A stretch of 55,245 nucleotides of DNA from an uncultured Bacteroidia bacterium (GCA_903834845.1 CAILKW010000586.1:1-55245); one strand, 5' to 3'; counted from the stretch's first letter, positions 46,624 through 55,245 are shown. The notes: generated by a model not told the origin, from the sequence alone. Made by a program: numbers and translations.

Positions 46624-49113
46624 ATGAATCTTAGTAAAGCAGTTAAAGTCAATTCCCGTAGGGAATTTTTCAAAAAAGCAACTTTTACAGGACTGGGAAC
46701 AATAATTCTTCCTGATTTCCTAATGCCGCCTAACCTAACCGGAAAAGATAAGCCGGAAGTGACAGATTCTAATCGTATCAATAAAAGCAAAGTAATTGTA
46801 AAAACTGATGAGCAGTTTTCCGAAGATGGACGATTCAAAGCTACTTTTACCCAACCACCTCATCTTGTTCCTACGCGAAAGGTAGTTGATGGTCCAATAA
46901 TCGGAAACGGTGATGTTGGCGTAGTTTTAAGCGGTCCACCTGATAAACTGCGGTTGTGGATTTCAAAGAACGATTTTTGGAAAGCAAAACCTGTTTATCC
47001 TAACTCAGGCCCACGTCCGATAGGTGGTATCGAGATTGATATCCCCGCACTCCAAGACGGCAGCTATCATGTGGAGCAGATGCTCGAAAATGGAACCCTG
47101 GTTGGTCGTTTCACAACATCAATTGGAGTGGTTGACAGACAAGGTGATGCGCCCCCTTTTACTAAAGCAAGCACTACTATTATATTCAGATCTTGGGTTG
47201 ACACTTCGGCAAACCTGCTGATTGTGGAACTATCCGTTGAAGGTAAACCCGGGAAAGGTGATCTAATGTCGAGAGTGTTTCCAGGGGAAACCACAGCAGT
47301 TGGAGTTGATGTGCGGCTATGGGCACACACAGGTGATGAGTCGGAAACTTCGAGTGGTAATATAGCCGATGGATATTGGATAAAACGTAAATTCAACACT
47401 CCGGAAGCATCTATTTCCATTGAAAAAAAACCTTTGGTAATGAAGTCTGAGGCTGCTATTGCTATGCGACTGTTAAATCATCGGCAATTGCCGCTTCCCT
47501 GGAGCCGGGGGGATGGATGGTCGGGTGACCGATTTATCATTGCTCCGGGTCACCCTGTAACCATTGTTGCAGCAATTGTTACCAATGAAGAATCAGAGAA
47601 TCCACTAAAAGCTGCCATAGATGAGATCAGAAATATTGGGATAGCAAATCTTATTGAACGCCGGACTAACCATGAAATATGGTGGCGTGAGTTCTGGTCG
47701 AAATCGTCTATTGAAATCGGTGATCCTTTAATTGAAAAGTTCTGGTATGGTTCGCATTATATCATGGCTTGTTGTAGCCGGAATAAAAAATTTCCACCTG
47801 GTCTTTTTGGGAACTGGACCACATCCGATAACCCTTCATGGGAGGCCGACTACCATTTAAACTATAATCATGAGGCTCCCTGGTGGGGTACATATTCATC
47901 AAACCATATAGAACTATCTGAACCTTATGATGTTCCTATTTTGGAATATCTTCCGGTTGCAAAGGAGAATGCACGAAAATACCTCAATACCGGTGGCGTT
48001 TATTACGATGTAGGTATAGGGCCCAAGGGTTTGGAAACAACTTTTATGCCAGATGGGTATTCCATCCCTGGTGAAGGTAACCGCCAGTTTTTAGGCCAGA
48101 AAAGCAATGCTGTATTTGCAACTGTCAACATGCTGATGAGATTTTACTGTACTTATGACCTCGACTATGCGCAATATGTCTATTCTTTTCTTATTGAAGT
48201 GGCCAATTTCTGGGAAAATTATCTTATATTCGAAGACAATCGTTATGTCATTACCGGCGATGCCATTGGTGAAGTAGGTGATGGTGGCAGCGACAAGAAT
48301 AACTGTCTGTCGCTTGGCTTGGTTAAAATGTTTTTCAAAGGAATAATTGATGTGAGCAGTGAACTTGGCATGGATAAGGGTAGGCGCGACAAATGGAGGC
48401 ATATCCTTAGCCATATTAGTGATTTTCCTACCGTTGAAGTAAATGGGATTCGGCGAATAAGGGGTGCTGAAGCAGGACCAGGCTCAAAGCGTATAGGCCC
48501 AAATCGAGGTGATACACGTATAGAATTTCAGGGACTCGTCTGGCCATCGGGTGTAATTGGTCTTGGTTCAGATCCCGCATTTTTGAAAGTGTTGCAGGAT
48601 GATGTAAAAGGATGGCCTGACCGGGAGTGGTTTCATCACTACAATGGATTTAATACAACCTTTCCTGCTGCAGTGCGCGTGGGACACGACCCAAATGACA
48701 TTTTGACAAAGCTTAAGAAGGAATTGAACATCTCGGGACTACCGAATCTTTGGGTCTTTGGCGGTGGCGGTGGTATTGAAAACTGCTCTGGAGTACCAGC
48801 TACAATTAACGAAATGTTGATGCAGAGCCATGAAGGGGTACTGCGGCTGTTCCCGGTATGGCCTGAAAATATAGATGCAAAATTTGAAAATCTGAGAGCT
48901 TACGGCGCGTTTCTGGTGTCATCAACAAAAAAGAATGGTAATGTGGAATTTGTAACGATATTGAGCGAAAAAGGGAAAAAATGTAGCGTAGAAAATCCCT
49001 GGCTTGGAAAAACGATTCAAATCATCCGCCAAAACGGGAAAGTGGAAAAAGCTGACGGGAAAAGGTTTACAATAAAAACAGGGATCGGCGAAAAAATAAC
49101 CCTGACAGTTTGA
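46624..49113 (+). CDS. DUF5703-like protein with Tat signal, putative GH95-related glycosidase (paralogue C)
   Basis: The 829-aa protein starts with a twin-arginine motif (SRREFFKKA, residues 11-19) and a hydrophobic stretch (TGLGTIILPDFL), so it is probably exported folded by Tat, unlike the lipoproteins A and B. The body is homologous: PIIGNGDVGVV and NDFW (91-119), WYGSHYIMACCSRN, NYN at 413-415, Glu550 in GDAIGEVG, and Glu719, 11 residues before EMLMQS (730). It carries an insertion near 165-225 (GDAPPFTKASTTIIFRS) absent from A and B. A metal or cofactor requirement could explain Tat export, but no metal motif is clear. It lies 39 bp after the second GH95 gene. Its activity is unknown; the catalytic reading is inferred. 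Confidence 0.8.
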   Translation: MNLSKAVKVNSRREFFKKATFTGLGTIILPDFLMPPNLTGKDKPEVTDSNRINKSKVIVKTDEQFSEDGRFKATFTQPPHLVPTRKVVDGPIIGNGDVGVVLSGPPDKLRLWISKNDFWKAKPVYPNSGPRPIGGIEIDIPALQDGSYHVEQMLENGTLVGRFTTSIGVVDRQGDAPPFTKASTTIIFRSWVDTSANLLIVELSVEGKPGKGDLMSRVFPGETTAVGVDVRLWAHTGDESETSSGNIADGYWIKRKFNTPEASISIEKKPLVMKSEAAIAMRLLNHRQLPLPWSRGDGWSGDRFIIAPGHPVTIVAAIVTNEESENPLKAAIDEIRNIGIANLIERRTNHEIWWREFWSKSSIEIGDPLIEKFWYGSHYIMACCSRNKKFPPGLFGNWTTSDNPSWEADYHLNYNHEAPWWGTYSSNHIELSEPYDVPILEYLPVAKENARKYLNTGGVYYDVGIGPKGLETTFMPDGYSIPGEGNRQFLGQKSNAVFATVNMLMRFYCTYDLDYAQYVYSFLIEVANFWENYLIFEDNRYVITGDAIGEVGDGGSDKNNCLSLGLVKMFFKGIIDVSSELGMDKGRRDKWRHILSHISDFPTVEVNGIRRIRGAEAGPGSKRIGPNRGDTRIEFQGLVWPSGVIGLGSDPAFLKVLQDDVKGWPDREWFHHYNGFNTTFPAAVRVGHDPNDILTKLKKELNISGLPNLWVFGGGGGIENCSGVPATINEMLMQSHEGVLRLFPVWPENIDAKFENLRAYGAFLVSSTKKNGNVEFVTILSEKGKKCSVENPWLGKTIQIIRQNGKVEKADGKRFTIKTGIGEKITLTV

Positions 49114-49195
49114 TTATCCGGCTTTTGTTCAAAAACTGAAAATATTACAATGTTATAAGTTACTGAAAATTAATCAACTAATAAAATATCAATCT

Positions 49196-51046
49196 ATGAA
49201 TAATTTTAGAAATTTCAACTTGTTTGCTTTGATTATCCTTATTAGTGTGTCATGTACAAATACAATGACAGTAAAATCTCCCGATAAAAATAATAGTGTC
49301 ACTTTGGAGATAAAAAACAAGGGAATCTTGTTCTATTCCATTCAGTCCCATGGGATCAAAGCAATAGAGAAATCGTTGATGGGAATGGATATTGTTGATT
49401 CAGCACTAAATTTCAATTCCGGACTTGTCTTTGTTAAAGCTAATAAATCGGTTATTGACGAAACCTACTCTTTACCTACAGGCAAAACGTCTCTTTATAA
49501 AAATAATGCCAACGAATCAGTTTTCGTCTTTAAAAACAGTCACAACAAGGAACTAAGTGTTGTGTGCCGTGCGTACAATGATGGTATTGCCTTTCGCTAT
49601 GTTGTTGACAGTCCGGTAGAGGTCACGATCAAAAAAGAAAACACACATTTTTCAATTCCGCAAAATACCCGAAGCTGGATAATGGATTATGTGCCGCACT
49701 ACGAAAATTTTTATCAGGAAAGATTGTTGGATACAGTTGGAATTAAGACTCTTTCTTATCCTGCCTTAATCCGAATTGAAAACAAACTTTGGATGTTGTT
49801 GACCGAAGCCTGTGTTTACGACCAGCCCGCTACCCATATTAAGAAAACCAATATTGGTAACCAATTAGTTGTTGAACTTCCTGAGACGCAATATTCGGTT
49901 CCTGGAAAATGGGAATCCCCCTGGAGAACATTCATTCTGGGAACTAAACTGGCAACAATTGTTGAGTCAGTGTTGGTTGAAAACCTGAATCCGCCGTCAA
50001 CAATCTCCGATTTTAGCTGGATCAAGCCTGGCGTAGCTGTTTTCCCCTGGTGGGGTAATTATATGGCCAACAGTTATATAGATACTTTAAAAATGTATGT
50101 GGATCTTGCCGCTGAAATGAACTGGAAATGGATAGAGTTTGATGTTTCATTGGTTGGTTCGCCATTCAGAACGTCCAAACTTTGGGAAACTACAAAATGG
50201 TTGCCGGACTTTACCCGCTATGCATATTCAAAGGGGGTAAATGTGTACGGATGGGACGAAATAAATATATTAAAAACACCCGAGGGTCGCCAACACATTT
50301 ACGGTAAATACTTGGAATTAGGGATCAAAGGGATCAAAATAGATTACATTGATTCAGATAAACAATATGCAATGCTGTTTCGAAAAGATGCTATGGAAGA
50401 TGCTGCCAAAAATAAATTAATGGTTAGTTTTCATGGTGAAACAGTTCCTCATGGCCAACGCCGGACATACCCAAATGTTATGACACTGGAAGGTGTGCGG
50501 GGAGCAGAGTATTATACTTTCTCTACATCCCCATCCCCTGAACATAACTGTACTCTTCCCTTTACCCGTAATGTTGTTGGCTCAATGGATTATACCCCTG
50601 TTACCTTTACTATTCGTAACGAAAATCCGCGTACTACAACTTATGCTCATGAATTGGCATTGGCTGTAATTTTCGAGTCTGGCTGGTTAGTTTTGGCTGA
50701 TCGTCCAAAGGCTTATCTTGATTCTCCTGCAAAGGAATTTTTGAAGAAATTGGAATCAACATGGGACGAAACCCGCTTTATTGATGGCTATCCGGGGGAT
50801 TATGTCTGCATAGCAAGACGTAAATCCAACAAATGGTATATTGCCGCTATTAATGCTGGAAAAGCAAGAAGTGTTAATATTCCTTTGGATTTTATTGGGA
50901 AAGGAAATTATTCGATAAAAATATATGAAGATAAACCTGGAGATGATATGACCAATTTACAGATTCGGGAAGAGTTAGTATCATCAAGTACAGTCTTACA
51001 AGTGATTATGGCATCTAATGGCGGGTTTTGTACAATCATAGAATAA
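49196..51046 (+). CDS. GH97 glycoside hydrolase, probably retaining alpha-galactosidase type
   Basis: The 616-aa lipoprotein (Cys20 in SVSC) has the three-part GH97 plan: an N-terminal beta-sandwich (about 25-270, with NDGIAFRYVV), a TIM barrel (about 280-530) and a C-terminal beta domain. GIKGIKIDYIDSD holds Asp383, which occupies the nucleophile position of the retaining (alpha-galactosidase) branch, where the SusB-like inverting branch lacks it. SFHGETVPHGQRRTYPNVMTLEGVRGAEY holds Glu415 and Glu432, the latter in the conserved EGVRG motif, likely acid/base. The sugar at this subsite could be alpha-galactose or a related pyranose (L-arabinose has been reported in the family as I recall). 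It is followed by the URO-D-like gene. Confidence 0.92.
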   Translation: MNNFRNFNLFALIILISVSCTNTMTVKSPDKNNSVTLEIKNKGILFYSIQSHGIKAIEKSLMGMDIVDSALNFNSGLVFVKANKSVIDETYSLPTGKTSLYKNNANESVFVFKNSHNKELSVVCRAYNDGIAFRYVVDSPVEVTIKKENTHFSIPQNTRSWIMDYVPHYENFYQERLLDTVGIKTLSYPALIRIENKLWMLLTEACVYDQPATHIKKTNIGNQLVVELPETQYSVPGKWESPWRTFILGTKLATIVESVLVENLNPPSTISDFSWIKPGVAVFPWWGNYMANSYIDTLKMYVDLAAEMNWKWIEFDVSLVGSPFRTSKLWETTKWLPDFTRYAYSKGVNVYGWDEINILKTPEGRQHIYGKYLELGIKGIKIDYIDSDKQYAMLFRKDAMEDAAKNKLMVSFHGETVPHGQRRTYPNVMTLEGVRGAEYYTFSTSPSPEHNCTLPFTRNVVGSMDYTPVTFTIRNENPRTTTYAHELALAVIFESGWLVLADRPKAYLDSPAKEFLKKLESTWDETRFIDGYPGDYVCIARRKSNKWYIAAINAGKARSVNIPLDFIGKGNYSIKIYEDKPGDDMTNLQIREELVSSSTVLQVIMASNGGFCTIIE

Positions 51047-51081
51047 GCTTAAACTTGTTGAAATTTATATAAGCGATAAAA

Positions 51082-52152
51082 ATGATTTCACCACGCGAAG
51101 ATTTACTGCGGTGTCTGCGCCGCGAAGGATTTGAAAAAGTTCATGTTGATTATGTTTTTTGCGACTCTCAAATTGAGGCTTTCAGTCAACGCTTTGGCAA
51201 TCTTGATTTTGAAACTTACCTGGGACTTAGTCATCGAAAAATTGAAATTCCTGTTAAAAGGAACTTTACTTTAGGGCAAAAGCACTTTCCACGTGAAATT
51301 TTGCCTGATAGTACTGTCTTTGACGAATATGGCATCGGTCATTCAAAGGGTTCAGCCGCAGCTTTTCACATGACCAGAATGCATCATCCGCTTCGGGGAG
51401 CCGATACAAAGGAGATCATGGAGTATCCGTATCCGACTGTGGATGAATCGAAGACAGATGAGTTTGCTCAGAGGGTTGCTAACATACACGACAAAGGATT
51501 AGCTTCGTTTGGCTTTATGCAGATGACGGTTTTTGAAGCCTCTTGGTACTTGCGCTCAATAGAAGACCTGATGATGGACATGATGCAGGGTAACGAAGCA
51601 GCAACTATTCTATTGGATAAAATTACTGATTTTGCATGCGCAAAGGCCAAAGCTTATGCGACTGTCGGCGTTGATATTTTATCGTTGGGTGACGATATTG
51701 GTACACAAACTTCACTAATGATTGATGTTGGTTTGTGGGAACAATGGCTAAAGCCCCGTTTATTAAGAGTAATCAGAGCTGCTAAGGAAATAAAGCCGGA
51801 CATTCTTATTTTCTATCATTCCTGCGGGTATATTCTACCGTTTATTGATAAACTAATCGAAACCGGTGTTGAGATTCTTAATCCAATTCAACCGGAGTGT
51901 ATGGATTTTGACGAAATACATGAAAGATTTGGCGATCGTGTTTCATTCTGGGGTACGCTTGGCACCCAACAATTGATTCCTTTCGGGACTAACGAAGAAG
52001 TTAAAAAAGTTGCACTTTCGCGACTTGACAAATGTGGGATAAAAGGTGGAATTGTTATTGGGCCTACACATATTGTTGAGCCTGAAGTTCCTTGGGAAAA
52101 TCTAACGGCAATAATAGAAGCAGCAAAAGATTTTGAATCGAAAATAAAATAA
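51082..52152 (+). CDS. URO-D-fold protein, possibly a zinc-dependent methyltransferase-like enzyme
   Basis: The 356-aa cytoplasmic protein matches the uroporphyrinogen decarboxylase superfamily (PF01208), which includes HemE and the zinc-dependent MtaA/MtbA corrinoid methyltransferases. It lacks the N-terminal HemE substrate motif and carries YHSCGYI (His246-Ser-Cys248), the H-x-C zinc motif of the methyltransferase branch. Further ligand candidates are Cys273 and His330 (GPTHIVEP), where the classical enzymes use a Cys. Its start is 35 bp after GH97 and its stop is 6 bp before the symporter, so it is part of the same operon. It has no signal peptide and should act on something taken into the cytoplasm. 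Handling of a methyl group from an O-methyl sugar is a reasonable guess, no more. A heme role is unlikely. Confidence 0.8.
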   Translation: MISPREDLLRCLRREGFEKVHVDYVFCDSQIEAFSQRFGNLDFETYLGLSHRKIEIPVKRNFTLGQKHFPREILPDSTVFDEYGIGHSKGSAAAFHMTRMHHPLRGADTKEIMEYPYPTVDESKTDEFAQRVANIHDKGLASFGFMQMTVFEASWYLRSIEDLMMDMMQGNEAATILLDKITDFACAKAKAYATVGVDILSLGDDIGTQTSLMIDVGLWEQWLKPRLLRVIRAAKEIKPDILIFYHSCGYILPFIDKLIETGVEILNPIQPECMDFDEIHERFGDRVSFWGTLGTQQLIPFGTNEEVKKVALSRLDKCGIKGGIVIGPTHIVEPEVPWENLTAIIEAAKDFESKIK

Positions 52153-52158
52153 TTACGT

Positions 52159-53727
52159 ATGAAATTTTCTTTTCTTGATATAGTCATCTTCTTGATTTAT
52201 TGCGCCATTGTTATAGTAGTGGGATTAATTATATCTCGCAGGGTTAATAAAAAAAGAGATACCAACAGTTATTTCTTTGCAGGAAACTCTTTGCCGTGGT
52301 ATCTTGTAGGTAGTTCAATAATTGCTGCAAATATTTCGGCAGAGCAGTTTGTCGGAATGTCGGGTTCAGGATTTGCCATGGGACTGACAATTGCTACCTA
52401 CGAATGGCTTGCGGCAATTATGCTGATAATGGTGGCTTATTGGTTCCTGCCTGTTTTTATTCATAAAAAAATATATACCATGCCTCAATTTTTAGAGGTT
52501 AGGTATGATCATAGAATCAAAACAGTAATGGCGGTTTTCTGGCTTTTCCTGTTTGTATTTATCAACCTTACATCAATACTCTACCTTGGAGCACTTTCAT
52601 TAAAAACCGTTTTTGGAGTTAATTTGGAATATGCAATAGCGGGATTGGCCATTTTTTCAGTTTTTCTAACTGTAGGTGGTGGATTAAAAACCATAGCCAA
52701 TACCGATGTAATCCAGGTTATTTTTCTTGTTTTCGGTGGCCTTACAACTACTTATCTGGCTCTAAATACAGTTTCTGACGGACAAGGGGCATTTACCGGA
52801 TTTTCAATATTGATGGAAAAAGCACCTGAAAAATTTCACATGATTCTTAAAGAATCAGATCCAAATTATAAATATATGCCGGGAATCAGATCCATCCTCG
52901 GCGGTATCTGGATTGCCGGAATATATTACTTTGGTGCTAATCAATATATTATTCAAAAAGCACTTGGAGCAAAAAGTCTGAAGGAAGCTCAACGGGGAAT
53001 GGCTTTTGCCGGTTATTTAAAACTGATAATTCCTGTATTGGTGGTAATACCGGGCATTGCAGCTTTCGTGCTGAAGGCCGATATTGTAAAACCCGATGAA
53101 GCATATCCCTGGCTTCTCGACAGATTTGTACCTTCCGGTGTTAAAGGGTTTGTATTTGCAGCACTTATTGCCGCCATTGTGTCGTCACTGGCTGCAATTA
53201 TCAACAGTGCCTCCACCATTTTTTCAATTGATATTTTAAAGGTTCACTTTAAACCACTGATTTCGGAGGAAAACCTCGTAAAAGCAGGAAGGATTTCCAG
53301 TGTCATTATTGTGGCAATAGCTGCATCAATAGCCTCATTTCTAACTGGTATTGAACAGGTTTTTCAATTCATACAGGAATATACGGGCTTGGTTAGTCCT
53401 GGTATTACTGCTATGTTTATATTGGGAATATTTTGGAAGAAAACTACTGCAAAGTCTGCCTGGATTGCGGTTTTGATCACCCTTCCCGTTCCGTTGTTTC
53501 TAAAATGGATTTATCCCGAAATGCCATTTCTCGATAATATGGTCTTCTCGTTTATAATTATCAGTGCAGTAATGATTTTAGTTTCAGTTCTCGATAAAAG
53601 TATAGAGGCTCGATCTCATGCATGGGAGCTTCCTTCAGGAATATTCAAAAACGATGATAAAGTATTTAAATGGCTTACAATCGGGATAATCCTGATCCTT
53701 ATTTTGTTATATTACATATTTTGGTAA
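52159..53727 (+). CDS. Sodium:solute symporter (SSS/SGLT family), probable sugar importer
   Basis: This inner-membrane, Na+-driven transporter should take up the monosaccharide released by the locus enzymes. The 522-aa protein has about 13-14 membrane helices, beginning MKFSFLDIVIFLIYCAIVIVV. SSS features include the substituted motif SYFFAGNSLPWYLVGSSIIAANISAEQFVGMSG (residues about 37-70), typical of the SGLT branch, and the later GIWIAGIYYFGANQYIIQKALGAKS and FAALIAAIVSSLAAIINSAST (about 330-350). It starts 6 bp after the URO-D gene, which supports a shared substrate. The sugar is unknown; fucose, rhamnose, galactose or an O-methyl sugar would fit the enzymes nearby. Confidence 0.92.
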   Translation: MKFSFLDIVIFLIYCAIVIVVGLIISRRVNKKRDTNSYFFAGNSLPWYLVGSSIIAANISAEQFVGMSGSGFAMGLTIATYEWLAAIMLIMVAYWFLPVFIHKKIYTMPQFLEVRYDHRIKTVMAVFWLFLFVFINLTSILYLGALSLKTVFGVNLEYAIAGLAIFSVFLTVGGGLKTIANTDVIQVIFLVFGGLTTTYLALNTVSDGQGAFTGFSILMEKAPEKFHMILKESDPNYKYMPGIRSILGGIWIAGIYYFGANQYIIQKALGAKSLKEAQRGMAFAGYLKLIIPVLVVIPGIAAFVLKADIVKPDEAYPWLLDRFVPSGVKGFVFAALIAAIVSSLAAIINSASTIFSIDILKVHFKPLISEENLVKAGRISSVIIVAIAASIASFLTGIEQVFQFIQEYTGLVSPGITAMFILGIFWKKTTAKSAWIAVLITLPVPLFLKWIYPEMPFLDNMVFSFIIISAVMILVSVLDKSIEARSHAWELPSGIFKNDDKVFKWLTIGIILILILLYYIFW

Positions 53728-53746
53728 ATTTTTTAATACTGACACT

Positions 53747-55245
53747 ATGAAAATTATAGTTTTATTAGTAATCTTTCTGACTTTGATTTCAGAAATGACA
53801 TTTGCTCAAAAAATTGATTCGGTGAGACAGGTAATTAAAACAATGGGGTTTGATTTGCCTCGATTGTCCCCAATTCCTGAATCAAAGATCTCGGTTTTAG
53901 ATTTAAACGGTATCTGGAAATTTTCTCCCGAAAGCGGGAGCAAGGATTTTCAGAAAAGCATTGAAGTTCCGGGTGAATGGGTTATGCAAGGCTTTAATGT
54001 AAAACCCGGTACTTTTGCACAGTTCCGCAGGGAATTCGACATTCCATCTGAATGGAAAAATAAACGTTTGAAAATCAGGTGCGATGCGGTTTATAGCGAA
54101 TGTGAGATTTTTATCAATGATCAAAAAGCAGGAGGTCATCTGGGGGGATTCACCGCTTTCGAAACCGATATTTCTGACTTTGTTCACATTGGAAGAACAA
54201 ATAGCATTGTCATCAAAGTTCGCAGCGAAAGTATTGCCGATTCATTGTCGAGTGCATCCCAATATGCCGTGCATCCTTTAGGTGGGATAAGCCGAAAAAT
54301 ATTCTTATTGGCTTTGCCTGAGACAAACTGTTCGATGTTTCATGTTTCAACCACTTTTGATAAAAATTTTATAAATGCTCATTTGAATGTAGAAGTTGAG
54401 CTGTCGAACGAATCAGCTAAAGATACAAAAACCGAACTTCAGTTCGAACTTCGCAAAGGGGGTGAACATTCTATTATTTTTAATAAGGTGATAAAAATGG
54501 ATGATCCTTTGATGAAAAATGTTAACGTTTTGAAGACCTTTTCATTTGATGTTGAGCAACCCAAAAAATGGGATCCTGAACATCCGAATCTATATTCACT
54601 GAAATTATCGGTTGTTGTTAATGGGAAGGTTGTCGAAGTAATAGATAAAATATTTGGTTTTAAGCAAACTGATGTTCGCGGTAATCAAGTTTTTGTAAAC
54701 AACATGCCTATAAAACTTAGGGGAGTGTGCCGACATGAAGTGATGCCTTTGCGCGGTCGTTCCCTATCTCCCGGACAGTGGGAAGAGGATGTTAAGCTAT
54801 TCCGTGCAGCAAATGTAAACTACATCCGAACTTCGCATTATCCACCGGCACCCGAACTGCTCGAAGCCTGCGACAGATTAGGGATGTTTGTTGAAGTAGA
54901 AGGCCCATTTTGCTGGGCTGAACGAGCTAAAGTTCCCGAAAATTTGCGTTACCCAGCATTAATACAGCCTGAACTTGAAATGATAAATGCTTTTAGATCA
55001 AATCCATCGGTATTAATGTGGTCAATCGGAAATGAGTCCGGCAAATACAAAGAATATTTTAGTCAGTCGGCTGCTTTGATAAAAGCAATAGATCCGACGC
55101 GTCTGCGTAATTTTAGCCAGTATAAACCTGATGGCGACAATGAAGAGCTCGAAATAGGTAATCATCATTATCCAGGGCCTCAGGGACCTGAAAAATACGC
55201 AAATTCGAAACGTCCCATTACATTTGATGAATACTGCCACTTGAA
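53747..55245 (+). CDS. GH2 beta-galactosidase/beta-glucuronidase-type enzyme, 3' end cut off
   Basis: This frame starts at the ATG at 53747 and stays open to the right edge, giving 499 residues. It has a signal peptide (about 1-20, ending MTFA). The GH2 sugar-binding sandwich (about 50-190) includes FRREFDIPSEWKNK and HLGGFTAFETDIS, followed by an immunoglobulin-like domain. The TIM barrel then begins with VFVNNMPIKLRGVCRHEVMP and IRTSHYPPAPELLEACDRLG. Glu430 in MWSIGNES is the acid/base and Glu495 in ITFDEYCHL matches the nucleophile position, so both catalytic residues are visible before the cut. The start lies 19 bp after the symporter. The exact sugar (beta-galactose, beta-glucuronate, or other) cannot be decided. 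The expected C-terminal domains are outside the window. Confidence 0.93.
   Translation, partial: MKIIVLLVIFLTLISEMTFAQKIDSVRQVIKTMGFDLPRLSPIPESKISVLDLNGIWKFSPESGSKDFQKSIEVPGEWVMQGFNVKPGTFAQFRREFDIPSEWKNKRLKIRCDAVYSECEIFINDQKAGGHLGGFTAFETDISDFVHIGRTNSIVIKVRSESIADSLSSASQYAVHPLGGISRKIFLLALPETNCSMFHVSTTFDKNFINAHLNVEVELSNESAKDTKTELQFELRKGGEHSIIFNKVIKMDDPLMKNVNVLKTFSFDVEQPKKWDPEHPNLYSLKLSVVVNGKVVEVIDKIFGFKQTDVRGNQVFVNNMPIKLRGVCRHEVMPLRGRSLSPGQWEEDVKLFRAANVNYIRTSHYPPAPELLEACDRLGMFVEVEGPFCWAERAKVPENLRYPALIQPELEMINAFRSNPSVLMWSIGNESGKYKEYFSQSAALIKAIDPTRLRNFSQYKPDGDNEELEIGNHHYPGPQGPEKYANSKRPITFDEYCHL

Noticed and set aside
51082-52152. Reading the URO-D-fold gene as hemE
   Set aside because: The HemE-specific N-terminal substrate motif is missing, the H-x-C zinc motif is present and the gene is embedded in a glycan operon.
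1-55245. CRISPR array, insertion sequence, rRNA or tRNA genes
   Set aside because: I saw no regularly spaced repeats, transposase motifs or structured RNA genes; this was read by eye and not searched by program.

Overview
The window is a carbohydrate-catabolic segment of a Bacteroidota chromosome, probably Bacteroidales or a related free-living lineage. The evidence is two SusC/SusD pairs, a FecI-type ECF sigma factor with its FecR-type anti-sigma, many SPI/SPII-exported glycoside hydrolases, low GC content and a few TAnnTTTG (-7) promoter-like boxes. The species cannot be named from the sequence alone.

Layout. Positions 1-1502 (minus strand) hold two housekeeping-type genes, a truncated YeiH/UPF0324 membrane protein and type III pantothenate kinase (coaX). 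Positions 1503-2351 are a gene-poor junction with decayed coding-like sequence and a 20-bp inverted repeat. Positions 2352-6935 (minus) hold a SusC/SusD pair without an STN domain. A divergent promoter region (about 6936-7376) separates it from the plus-strand block, which begins with ECF sigma, anti-sigma, an STN-bearing SusC and a second SusD (7377-14194) and ends in a strong hairpin. From 14561 to the right edge lie 19 further plus-strand genes, all enzymes or accessory proteins except one Na+/solute symporter.

The enzyme block encodes two GH78-type alpha-L-rhamnosidase-like proteins, two GH95 and one GH29 alpha-L-fucosidase-type enzymes, a GH141-like beta-helix protein, a GH51 alpha-L-arabinofuranosidase, a GH97, a GH2 (cut by the window end), an S1-type sulfatase and a URO-D-fold protein. 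It also encodes six proteins from poorly characterised families: three DUF5703-like paralogues, two paralogous toroid-like proteins that flank the sulfatase, and a 957-aa TIM-barrel-like multidomain protein. A 752-aa DUF5696/GH101-like protein is also present. The likely substrate is a deoxysugar-rich (fucose and/or rhamnose), arabinose- and galactose-decorated, sulfated glycan. No polysaccharide lyase or obvious endo-acting backbone enzyme is visible, so the block looks like an exo-acting debranching set whose backbone cleavers are either encoded elsewhere or hidden among the unknown families.

The most interesting observation is that the three DUF5703-like paralogues preserve, position for position, a GH95-like catalytic constellation. 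They carry an N-x-N motif, a candidate general acid Glu in an EVG motif, and a Glu exactly 11 residues before the EML(L/M)Q motif, where GH95 has its essential Asp. This suggests a divergent, functionally unassigned glycosidase family amplified within one locus.
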